Source: Acidobacteriota bacterium (lineage in GTDB: Bacteria > Acidobacteriota > Thermoanaerobaculia > Multivoradales > J023). Taken from it: DNA of 64,000 bases. The DNA lies in the NCBI GenBank assembly GCA_029263395.1, contig JAJCXO010000257.1, positions 1 through 64,000 on the forward strand, in the 5' to 3' direction. Shown here piece by piece: positions 49,951 to 57,592 of the stretch (its first letter is position 1; every line of letters begins with the position of its first letter). Made by a program: the position numbers and the translations under genes. Under the pieces are notes generated by a model. It did not search any database, had not been told where the DNA came from, and was given only the letters and a program-made list of their open reading frames with translations.

Positions 49951-51651
49951 ATGCCTGAACACCGAATATCAGATGACGCGACCTCACTTTCGCGCGACAT
50001 GGAGTTGGCTCAGGTCACACTCGCTTCGATTGGCGATGGCGTTATTCGGACGGATTCGGAAGGCCGCATCGACTATATGAATCCGGTCGCCGAGCGGCTC
50101 ACTGGCTGGCGCCTCGACGAGGCAATGCACCGTGATGTAGGCGAGGCTTACCAGGTCATCCACGAATCGACCCGACGACCGCGGCGCAATCCGGTGGATG
50201 TCTGCTTGATGGAGAAGCGCACCATCGTAACCCCGGGGTTGTTCACACTGCACAGCCGAGGCGGTGAGGAATACATCATTCGTGACTCGGTGGCACCTAT
50301 CTTGGAGTCGGAAGGCGAAATTGTTGGCACAGTGGTGGTGTTCAGAGATCTCACACGAGTGCGTGGGCTCGAACGCCAAATGGTCTATCTGGAGAGCCAT
50401 GACGCACTGACCGGCCTGCTGCATCGACAGGAATTCGAGATCTATCTCGAGGCTGCCCTCGAGAGTGCCCGGGACCAGGGCCTCGAACATGTGCTGCTCT
50501 ATCTTGATCTGTGGGAGTTCAAGCTGATCAACGATGGCTTCGGCCATGTCGCCGGTGATGAGCTACTCCGTCGAGTCGCCGAGCAGTTACAGACCAAACT
50601 TGGTCAACGAGGCATGCTCGGCCGAGTCGGTGGAGACGATTTCAGCCTGTTACTCGAAGGGCATACCCCTATCGAAGCACAGGCCGCAGCCCGCGCCCTC
50701 CATCGCTCATTCCGAGATTTTCGTTTCCACTGGGGAGGCCAATATTTCGAAGTTGGGCTCAACATCGGCTTAGTCCCGATCACCGCGTCCAGCGAGAGTG
50801 TGACTCAGATTTTCAAGGCTGCTGACGCGGCATGTTATCTAGCCCGTCAAAGCGGGCGCAACCGGGTCCACAGCTATGTCCTCGACGATGCCGCCGTGTC
50901 CGAGCGTCATGGTCGCCTGCATTGGGTGCAACGGATCCGCCACTCGCTGGCTGAAGACCGTCTATGCCTTTACCACCAAGAGATCCGTCCATTAAAAAGC
51001 ACCGGCAAGGGGTTGCAAGAAATCCTGGTACGGATGGTCGACCCATCCGGCCAACATCTCGCTCCCAGCAATTTCATCCCCATCGCTGAACACCACGATC
51101 TGGTCTCGTCCATCGATCGCTGGGTGGTTCGACGAAGCCTGAATCAGTTGGCTCAGAACGGCCAGCAACTTCTTGATGGAAGCCGAGTCAGCATCAACCT
51201 GTCAGGGCAGTCTTTGGGAGACGAGGGGTTTCTAGAAGACATCTTGGCCTACCTCGAGGCCAGTGAGGTCACTACAGATCGTATTTTCTTCGAGATAACC
51301 GAAACCACTGCGGTGGCCAACTTGAGTCGCGCACTGCACTTCATCGGAGAACTCCGAGAGATGGGCTGTCGATTTATTCTCGATGATTTCGGTAGTGGCT
51401 TCAGCTCGTTCGCCTATCTACGGAACTTGCCGGTCGACATCCTGAAGATCGACGGTGAGTTCGTACGCTCGATGGAGAACGACCCCATCCGCTACGCGAT
51501 GGTGAAGGCCATCAACCAAGTTGCCCAGGTGATGGGTATCGAAACGATTGCCGAATGGGTCGAGACCGAGGCAACCTACAACATGTTACGCGATCTCGGC
51601 GTCGATTACGTGCAAGGCTATTGGCTCCATCGTCCAGAAGAGCTCAAATAG
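49951..51651 (+). CDS. PAS-GGDEF-EAL protein (cyclic di-GMP metabolism)
   Basis: The 566-residue protein has a PAS domain (about 16-130: TLASIGDGVIRTDSEGRIDYMNPVAERLTG). A GGDEF domain (about 145-300) has the active loop as GGDDF and the preceding LTGLLHRQEF. An EAL domain (about 310-560) has the motif as EILVRM. In the EAL part the metal and substrate residues NLSGQSL, FEITET, ILDDFGSG, LKID and ETIAEWVET are present. Either activity is therefore possible; the GGDDF and EIL variants make net direction uncertain. No membrane segment is present, so a cytoplasmic sensor is expected. Confidence 0.9.
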   Translation: MPEHRISDDATSLSRDMELAQVTLASIGDGVIRTDSEGRIDYMNPVAERLTGWRLDEAMHRDVGEAYQVIHESTRRPRRNPVDVCLMEKRTIVTPGLFTLHSRGGEEYIIRDSVAPILESEGEIVGTVVVFRDLTRVRGLERQMVYLESHDALTGLLHRQEFEIYLEAALESARDQGLEHVLLYLDLWEFKLINDGFGHVAGDELLRRVAEQLQTKLGQRGMLGRVGGDDFSLLLEGHTPIEAQAAARALHRSFRDFRFHWGGQYFEVGLNIGLVPITASSESVTQIFKAADAACYLARQSGRNRVHSYVLDDAAVSERHGRLHWVQRIRHSLAEDRLCLYHQEIRPLKSTGKGLQEILVRMVDPSGQHLAPSNFIPIAEHHDLVSSIDRWVVRRSLNQLAQNGQQLLDGSRVSINLSGQSLGDEGFLEDILAYLEASEVTTDRIFFEITETTAVANLSRALHFIGELREMGCRFILDDFGSGFSSFAYLRNLPVDILKIDGEFVRSMENDPIRYAMVKAINQVAQVMGIETIAEWVETEATYNMLRDLGVDYVQGYWLHRPEELK

Positions 51652-51693
51652 CCCACTTGCTCGGAAATCCATCGCAAGTGGGCCCAAAGTGCG

Positions 51694-52968
51694 TTAGATA
51701 CTTCTGCCGCTGACGACCCACTCAGGCAAAGGTTCGGCCTTCCCGAGCCAATCTCTGATCTGGCGCCAGGTCTGGAGCGACCCTACAATCGTCTGATAAT
51801 GCTGCATGAAGTGGATGAACAAAGCTTCCTTAATAATATGATCCTTGGATATCCCTACCTTCGCCGCTTGTCCAAGCGTAACCAGATTGAGAAATCTAAC
51901 GGTTGGCAAGATTGGATCGAACGTTAGGTTAGAGAAGGGCAATTGCGTCCAAGCTTTTTGTAAGGGCTGCAGAACCTCGGGAACTTCCCCGCCGAGAGCT
52001 TTGGTGAACTGAAAACCCCACGCCAACGGATCAACCGACAGGTTGAGAACAGCCGTGGGTTCTTGAGCAACAAAGGCCGCCTTTACTCGGACCTCTCCAG
52101 AATTGCGCACCTCCCACACCAATTGCTCGAAAGCAGGCTCTAACTCGCCAGGCCCGTAGCCGTAGACGCTCGGCTCCGGATCGTTGACAAAAGCGTAGCC
52201 AAAACCGTATCTGGCACGCACAGCATCGGGATCCTTCGGATCCGTTGCATACTCTTCATTGACAACAAAGTCTTTTGAGATGACCAGGTAGTTGAAGACA
52301 GCTGCTGGGATCTTGACCTCAGGCCCGCTGACACCGATCAGCTTATCGAGAATTTTTCCGAACGGTTTGAAATCGAAACCAAAACCGTAAATTGGATTCT
52401 TCAGGATGATCCACTCGTAAGGCGCTTCACCATCTCGCCCTGTTTCGAACTCGGTGAGCTCGACAATGGCATCCTCTTCAGACTCGTCGAACCGTCCGAT
52501 CTCATCGCTTCCAACACGCTTATAGAACAACTGCGAAAATCCGAAGCCGGTGATCTCACCGGTGTCCTTCTTATCTTCTTCAACCAATTCTGGTTGTCGG
52601 AAATCACTCACTCGCATGAAGTACTTGAGAATAAACTCCCGAATCTGCTCGTGCATCAAATCTGCCGCTACCTGTTCGAGCTCTTCGCCTGGTGGCGACT
52701 TGGGATCGTCGTAAAACATCTCCTGGACATTGCCATTGATCGGGACGGTGATCGGCTGCGCGCGCGACGTCAGCGGGACGTCATCGTAAAAACCGTAGCT
52801 CAGATCGCCCGGTCGATGAGGAGTCTCGGTTTCAGGATATTGGTATTTGTAGCTCCTGCTTGCATCTGCCTTTTGCCACCACTGGAGTAAATCCACGGCA
52901 TCTCGCAGGGCGCCCGGGGTTGCTTCTAGGAGCTGGCGTTCGGTCTCGGTCAAGGTTTTGGTACTCAT
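51694..52968 (-). CDS. Orphan 424-residue protein, function unknown
   Basis: The ATG at 52968 lies eight bases after GAGG; a GTG at 52977 is the alternative. The product has no signal peptide or membrane helix and matches no family that I know. It starts with a helical segment (TETERQLLEATPGALRDAVDLLQWWQKAD), then has aromatic, acidic, beta-like stretches. Three Tyr/Phe-Gly-Phe/Tyr-rich motifs recur (LSYGFYDD, ITGFGFSQ, IYGFGFDFKPFG, ARYGFGYAF). The C-terminus is helical (IIKEALFIHFMQHYQTIVGSLQTWRQIRDWL). Base composition is visibly more AT-rich than that of its neighbours, which hints at transfer. It is flanked by unrelated signalling genes, so it is probably monocistronic. Confidence 0.7.
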   Translation of the reverse strand: MSTKTLTETERQLLEATPGALRDAVDLLQWWQKADASRSYKYQYPETETPHRPGDLSYGFYDDVPLTSRAQPITVPINGNVQEMFYDDPKSPPGEELEQVAADLMHEQIREFILKYFMRVSDFRQPELVEEDKKDTGEITGFGFSQLFYKRVGSDEIGRFDESEEDAIVELTEFETGRDGEAPYEWIILKNPIYGFGFDFKPFGKILDKLIGVSGPEVKIPAAVFNYLVISKDFVVNEEYATDPKDPDAVRARYGFGYAFVNDPEPSVYGYGPGELEPAFEQLVWEVRNSGEVRVKAAFVAQEPTAVLNLSVDPLAWGFQFTKALGGEVPEVLQPLQKAWTQLPFSNLTFDPILPTVRFLNLVTLGQAAKVGISKDHIIKEALFIHFMQHYQTIVGSLQTWRQIRDWLGKAEPLPEWVVSGRSI

Positions 52969-53309
52969 GTCTGCCACCTCATTCTCGAACCCTCCTCACG
53001 TTGGTTTCCCACCGACTGATCCCCATTACCGTTCTTTGGTACGACTATAGTACGCACCAGCGGTCATCGACAACAAAACCATACACTGTGGCACGCGATT
53101 TCGAGCCACTGCGATCACACCGTACTTCCTTGGGGATTGGTAAAGTTCGTGATCCTTGATCCCGATTGCTTGGAGATGAGTGAGAGCTCCTCAATTCGAA
53201 AGTATTAGTTCAACTCGATGAGGTCCGAGTGAACGTCACAAGCTAGCAGGCCATTGGGGTTGTCCGCCGAGCGATAGCGCGCTACGGTACATAGCGTCAC
53301 CGTATGACC
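52969..53309. other. Intergenic region upstream of the histidine kinase
   Basis: The gap lies between the divergent orphan gene and the histidine kinase. I see no ORF and no clear operator. It is AT-richer on the left, and a TCCGCCGAGCGATA copy near 53260 resembles the 16-bp repeat unit further right. Confidence 0.4.
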
Positions 53310-53357
53310 TCCGAGCGATACGACATCCGAGCGATATGGCGTCCGAGCGATGAATAG
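53310..53357. repeat. Three 16-bp tandem repeats overlapping the kinase start codon
   Basis: TCCGAGCGA begins at 53310, 53326 and 53342. The third copy contains the ATG at 53350, so loss or gain of a unit would alter the distance between promoter and start. Confidence 0.75.
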
Positions 53358-54492
53358 CGCCCAACTACCTAGAGCCCCCGACAAGTCTCTACCCTTGAAG
53401 TGGATCTTACTGGCTACCTGCGGCGTCGCTTTCTTGGCTGCGCTGCTGGTATCGAGCCAGATCCAACTCTCGATGATCGATCATGGCCATGATTGGTGGC
53501 GGATTTTCGCTTGGCAACTTGTCGGCTGGGGTTTCTGGGTCCCGGTAGCCCCCTGGCTGATGCACGTTGGAGCACGTCTGTCTAGATCGCACCTACGGTC
53601 ATCACTATGGTGGCTACGTGAAGTCACCACAGCTCTGGGACTGACGCTCCTTCACCTCCCGTTGGCCGCAGGTGCCTTCACTTTGCTGCAGCCTTACCTA
53701 CCGGTCGATCGCTACACCTTCTTCGAAAGCCTCTTCAGATCTTTCATCTCGTGGTTTCACATCGATCTACTGATGTATTGCATGGGACTGGCCGTCGGGT
53801 ATGGTTTGGGGGGCTATCGTCGGGCACGGGCCTCCGAGTTGCGGGAGTCTCAGCTCGAAACCGAGCTTGCGAGAGCCCAACTCGAGACCCTGAGGCTTCA
53901 GATCCAGCCTCATTTTCTGTTCAACACCCTCCATTCGATCGCCGCGTTGGTGCGACGTAAAAGCAATGATCGAGCGCTCGATATGGTGATCGGCCTCAGT
54001 GAGCTGCTGCGGTCGACGCTAGATCGCTCCGAGCGATCACGGGTACCGCTATCTGAAGATCTCGACTTTGTTCGACGTTATATCGAACTGCAACGAGCGC
54101 GTTTCGCCGATCGCCTGTCGGTCAGCTACGACGTGGCCGAAAACTGCCTCGATCTACCGGTACCAAATTTCCTTCTGCAACCACTGGTCGAGAATGCGAT
54201 CCGCCACGGTATTGCCCGCCGCGCTGCGCCGGGACACTTGGCAATCCGTGCTCGCCTCGAAGGGGACTATTTGCGGATCGAAGTCACCGACAACGGCGTC
54301 GGCTTGCCCGAAACGTTCGAGTCGACCGAACACCAAGGACTTGGACTGAACAACACCCGGTCTCGCCTCCTTCAACTTTACGGCGAAAGAGCGTCGCTGG
54401 CCGTGCGCAGCCGATCGGCCGGAGGGGTTGCAGCCATCGTCACGATACCAACAGAGCACCGGCCAACGACACAGCGGGTCGCGGTTGGATGA
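53350..54492 (+). CDS. LytS/YpdA-type sensor histidine kinase
   Basis: The 380-residue protein has four membrane helices in its first 155 residues and no large periplasmic domain. A short coiled coil leads to the His_kinase domain with H188 in LRLQIQPHFLFNTLHSIAALVRRK. The HATPase domain carries N-box LLQPLVENAIRHGIARR and G-box DNGVGLPETF. It autophosphorylates and passes phosphate to the LytTR regulator encoded by the overlapping next gene (ATGA). The signal is unknown. Confidence 0.9.
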   Translation: MNSAQLPRAPDKSLPLKWILLATCGVAFLAALLVSSQIQLSMIDHGHDWWRIFAWQLVGWGFWVPVAPWLMHVGARLSRSHLRSSLWWLREVTTALGLTLLHLPLAAGAFTLLQPYLPVDRYTFFESLFRSFISWFHIDLLMYCMGLAVGYGLGGYRRARASELRESQLETELARAQLETLRLQIQPHFLFNTLHSIAALVRRKSNDRALDMVIGLSELLRSTLDRSERSRVPLSEDLDFVRRYIELQRARFADRLSVSYDVAENCLDLPVPNFLLQPLVENAIRHGIARRAAPGHLAIRARLEGDYLRIEVTDNGVGLPETFESTEHQGLGLNNTRSRLLQLYGERASLAVRSRSAGGVAAIVTIPTEHRPTTQRVAVG

Positions 54493-55394
54493 CGCACTTC
54501 CGGGCCCTGATCGTCGACGATGAGCCGCTGGCTCGCGAAACCCTGCGCGACCTCCTGACCCAAGACCCGGAAATCGAGTTAACTGGAGAGTACGGTGACG
54601 GTGTCAGCGCCCTGCAAGCGATTCGAGACCAACGCCCCGATCTGGTTTTTCTCGATATCGAAATGCCGGAGCTCGGTGGGCTCGAAGTGGCAGCAGCACT
54701 GGCACCGACCGAACTGCCGACCCTCATATTCGTCACCGCTTTTAGTCAACACGCAGTCAGCGCCTTCGATGTCGAGGCGCTGGACTACCTTGTCAAGCCG
54801 TTTTCGGATCGTCGTTTGTTCGCAGCGCTGGAGCGTGCCAAACGCAGGCTACGCGAGCAACGCATGGGACAGCTCGCCGAACAAATCGCCACGTTGACGG
54901 CAGAGCTGGGTGACGCCCAAGAGCCCGCCAAGGCTGTGGCCACCGAGGCTGTGCCCACCGAGGCAGTGCCCACCGAGGCAGTGCCCACCAAAAATCCGTC
55001 AGCTTCCAAACGTCCGGCAAACTCTTCGCAGCACGACGGCGCAGCGCCATACCTGAGCCGGATCCGAGTGACCACCGGCGGCCGCACACTGATCGTCAAA
55101 GCGAGTGATGTCGACTGGATTGAGAGCGACGACTGCTACGCACGCTTGCATACTCAGCGTGGCAATCACTTGGTCCGCGCCTCCTTGAGTTCTTTCGAAG
55201 AGCGACTCGATCCTCGTCGATTCATCCGCGTCCACCGAGGGGCAATCATCAATCTCGATCGAGTCGTAGAGATCGAGCACTTGTTCAAGGGTGCACGCAA
55301 CGTTGTTCTCAATGACGGCAGCCGCCTGCGTGTCAGCCGCTCGCGGCAACGCCTGGTCGACGAAGTCCTAGCCCCAAAGCTCGGGCGCATCTGA
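54489..55394 (+). CDS. LytTR-family response regulator
   Basis: The 301-residue protein has a receiver domain (residues 5-120) with D10/D11, phospho-acceptor D56 in FLDIEMP and K103 in LVKPF. A flexible linker follows (about 130-190), containing four copies of a TEAVP-like pentapeptide (15-bp units at 54933-54992). The LytTR DNA-binding domain (about 195-300) has VDWIESDDCYARLHT and FIRVHRGAIINLDRVVEIE. It probably regulates genes for envelope or adhesion functions with the adjacent kinase. The linker repeat is expected to vary between strains. Confidence 0.92.
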   Translation: MTHFRALIVDDEPLARETLRDLLTQDPEIELTGEYGDGVSALQAIRDQRPDLVFLDIEMPELGGLEVAAALAPTELPTLIFVTAFSQHAVSAFDVEALDYLVKPFSDRRLFAALERAKRRLREQRMGQLAEQIATLTAELGDAQEPAKAVATEAVPTEAVPTEAVPTKNPSASKRPANSSQHDGAAPYLSRIRVTTGGRTLIVKASDVDWIESDDCYARLHTQRGNHLVRASLSSFEERLDPRRFIRVHRGAIINLDRVVEIEHLFKGARNVVLNDGSRLRVSRSRQRLVDEVLAPKLGRI

Positions 55395-55454
55395 CTCGTA
55401 AACCGCGAGCGGGAACTTTTCCCGTGATTATCAGTCCAAGAGAAAGGTGCCCGA

Positions 55455-55479
55455 GCTGTCGCCGGAACCCGGCGACAGC
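55455..55479 (+). terminator. Hairpin between the response regulator and lipoprotein genes
   Basis: GCTGTCGCCGG and CCGGCGACAGC form a perfect 11-bp stem with an AAC loop. It lies 61 bp after the response-regulator stop and 19 bp before the lipoprotein ATG. No T-run follows, so it could terminate or shield the downstream ribosome site. Confidence 0.5.
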
Positions 55480-55498
55480 GGTGTGCCGGAGGACCACC

Positions 55499-56707
55499 AT
55501 GACAGCACCGCGTACTACCAGATCTCGAGCTTGGATAGCATCTGCCAGGGCGACATCGTCTGCCCGAGCAACATCCGCCAGCCTACTGGTGGCAGTCACG
55601 TTACTCAGCAGCGGCTGTCGGTCTGCCCAGCTTTCTTCATCAGTAAAGTGCTCGCGGGTCGGTCTCGATCCAGCACCACCCTGGACAGCGTCCGCTGCAT
55701 GGAGTTCTGACGGTGATGAGCTCGTGCTGATTGACCCTGGCCACCGAGGTCTCGCCACTTACGGCCGCGACGGCAAGCGGACTGGAGCAGTAGCTCTCGA
55801 GGCGACGGTTGACCTCGACTACTCCGAACCGATGCGTCTCGAACGCACTGCCGAAGGCTTCACTGTGATCGACAAGACCAGAGTCTTGAGGTTCGACAAC
55901 CACCTGGCCCTCGATCATCGAGAGCATCCCTTTGCAACCCTCGAAGCTCATGACCTCGCCGATGCCTCGTTCAACGACGTCTTGTCCCATCGCGGGCGGC
56001 TTTATGGCTACGCAGATTTTGTTGAAATCGGAGCTGTCACGGCTGATGAACCCAAAGGCGCCAGCACCTGGCGCCGTGGCTTTGTTCGCCTCGACCCCAG
56101 CCGGGGCGAGCTTGACCTATTGCACGAGCTGCCCATTGAGTCGGCCGACGGCGAGTACGCCAACTACTATTTCTACGACCGCCGTCCTTATGTTGCGCAA
56201 CTCGGTCGCAACGTCTACATCTTGCGTTTCACCGAACCATGGAGTGTGCACCGCGTGACACGTCGCCAGCTGCGCACTGTCATGACGGGTCCTATCGAGG
56301 GTGACCAGGCCCACGCGCTCCACACCTGGAACAATCGCCTCTACGTCTTGACCAGTCGAGTGCTGCCCAACCCAGAGCTGGAGACCCTTCAGCCAACTCC
56401 GGCACAACTGGAGCAAGCCGGCTCACGAGCTCGAGTGGAGTTGCAGCAGGCGATCCCCTCGCTGCATCACGGTGGCCGACGTTGGACGCTCCACGAGATC
56501 GATCCCCGGAACGGACAAACGACCCGGCGCCTTCACTTACCGTCCGCCGCTGAGCGTCTCCACCTGATCCCAGGCCCATCTTTTTGGACTGCGATCGAAG
56601 AGACCTCGGGCCCTAACCTCGAAGGATCCGGTAGGCCTACGACCCTCCTCTACCTGCCCGCAACCGAGGTCGTATCCGGAACGTTCGGCTGCGAGCAGAG
56701 TCCGTAG
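55499..56707 (+). CDS. Predicted lipoprotein of unknown function, beta-propeller-like
   Basis: The start at 55499 follows GGAGG. The 402-residue protein has a signal with lipobox LSSGC (C40). The mature part shows repeated strand-rich motifs such as DELVLIDPGHRGLATYGRDGKRTG and GFTVIDKTRVLRFDNHLALD, which suggest a propeller. The family is not recognised. Regulation by the upstream two-component system is possible from position alone. Confidence 0.7.
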   Translation: MTAPRTTRSRAWIASARATSSARATSASLLVAVTLLSSGCRSAQLSSSVKCSRVGLDPAPPWTASAAWSSDGDELVLIDPGHRGLATYGRDGKRTGAVALEATVDLDYSEPMRLERTAEGFTVIDKTRVLRFDNHLALDHREHPFATLEAHDLADASFNDVLSHRGRLYGYADFVEIGAVTADEPKGASTWRRGFVRLDPSRGELDLLHELPIESADGEYANYYFYDRRPYVAQLGRNVYILRFTEPWSVHRVTRRQLRTVMTGPIEGDQAHALHTWNNRLYVLTSRVLPNPELETLQPTPAQLEQAGSRARVELQQAIPSLHHGGRRWTLHEIDPRNGQTTRRLHLPSAAERLHLIPGPSFWTAIEETSGPNLEGSGRPTTLLYLPATEVVSGTFGCEQSP

Positions 56708-56712
56708 GACAA

Positions 56713-57080
56713 CCCGTTTCGGCACTTGACGAATCGACTCGAAGAGCCGCGTCAACCCGTTTCGGCACTTGACGAATCGACTCGAAGAGCCGCGTCAACC
56801 CGTTTCGGCACTTGACGAATCGACTCGACGAGCCGTGTCAGCCCGCTTCGGCACTTGACGAATCGACTCGAAGAGCCGCGTCAACCCGTTTCGGCACTTG
56901 ACGAATCGACTCGACGAGCCGTGTCAACCCGTTTCGGCACTTGACGAATCGACTCGACGAGCCGCGTCAGCCCGTTTCGGCATTTGACGAATCGACAGTG
57001 CGCCTCAGCCAAACCGATTCGGCATCCGCAAACCCCAAACAAGGACTTCGCCAACTAGTTTCGGCATCTGCCGAAGTACT
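56713..57080. repeat. Tandem array of 43-bp hairpin units (seven plus two decayed)
   Basis: CCCGTTTCGG-type units start at 56713, 56756, 56799, 56842, 56885, 56928 and 56971, exactly 43 bp apart; two decayed copies follow near 57013 and 57055 at about 42 bp. Each unit can fold as TTGACG-AAT-CGACTC-GAA/GAC-GAGCCG-CGTCAA. Changes in the outer arm (CGTCAA, TGTCAA, CGTCAG, TGTCAG) all keep pairing through wobbles. It begins 6 bp after the lipoprotein stop and is followed by the PilZ gene end. Confidence 0.92.
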
Positions 57081-57095
57081 GTTGGACAGGGTTCG

Positions 57096-57512
57096 TTAGT
57101 CACCGAGCAGGTAACGCAACAGATTGAGCCGATCACCTTCCGGCCAGGACTCGAACCGCACCGCCCCGGTGCCCTCTTGCTGACGTTTGACCACCGCGGG
57201 AACCCGGTTCAGATGGGTTTCTTTGTCGAGGCCGAAGGTCAGAAAGATCTCGACCTCGGGGCCAAGCTCCGGGGGCAGAGTCAACGCCATGCCGTCACCG
57301 TTGATGTCGATCAACTTCGACGACCAGCAGAAATCTTCCGACACCGACGGCGCCTCGATAGCCACAAAGGTGCCATAAGCATCTCGACGCCGGGAACGAC
57401 GACGCTCAACTGCCTTGGCTTCGAGTGGACTCATCCCCGATCCGTCAGCCGCAAACGGATCGCCTTCTGCGTCCTCAGCTCCATCAACCGAGGGTATGTT
57501 CTTTGAGCGCAT
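57096..57512 (-). CDS. PilZ-domain protein
   Basis: The 138-residue protein has an RRRSRRR stretch (residues about 37-43) and LIDINGDGMALTLP, matching the PilZ RxxxR and D/NxSxxG cyclic-di-GMP motifs with Asn in place of Ser. The barrel continues to VPAVVKRQQEGTGAVRFESW. PilZ proteins bind cyclic di-GMP and act on motility, adhesion or export partners. The N-terminal 35 residues are acidic and disordered. The changed Ser makes ligand binding uncertain. Confidence 0.8.
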   Translation of the reverse strand: MRSKNIPSVDGAEDAEGDPFAADGSGMSPLEAKAVERRRSRRRDAYGTFVAIEAPSVSEDFCWSSKLIDINGDGMALTLPPELGPEVEIFLTFGLDKETHLNRVPAVVKRQQEGTGAVRFESWPEGDRLNLLRYLLGD

Positions 57513-57592
57513 GAGGATTCTCTCCAGGCCTGTCGCGGTGGGCGTATTGTAGCAACTGAGGCGCCTTTCGGTCCTGCTAAACTGCCGAAATC

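Noticed and set aside
56713-57080. Possible CRISPR array
   Set aside because: All 43 bases repeat, so there are no spacers.
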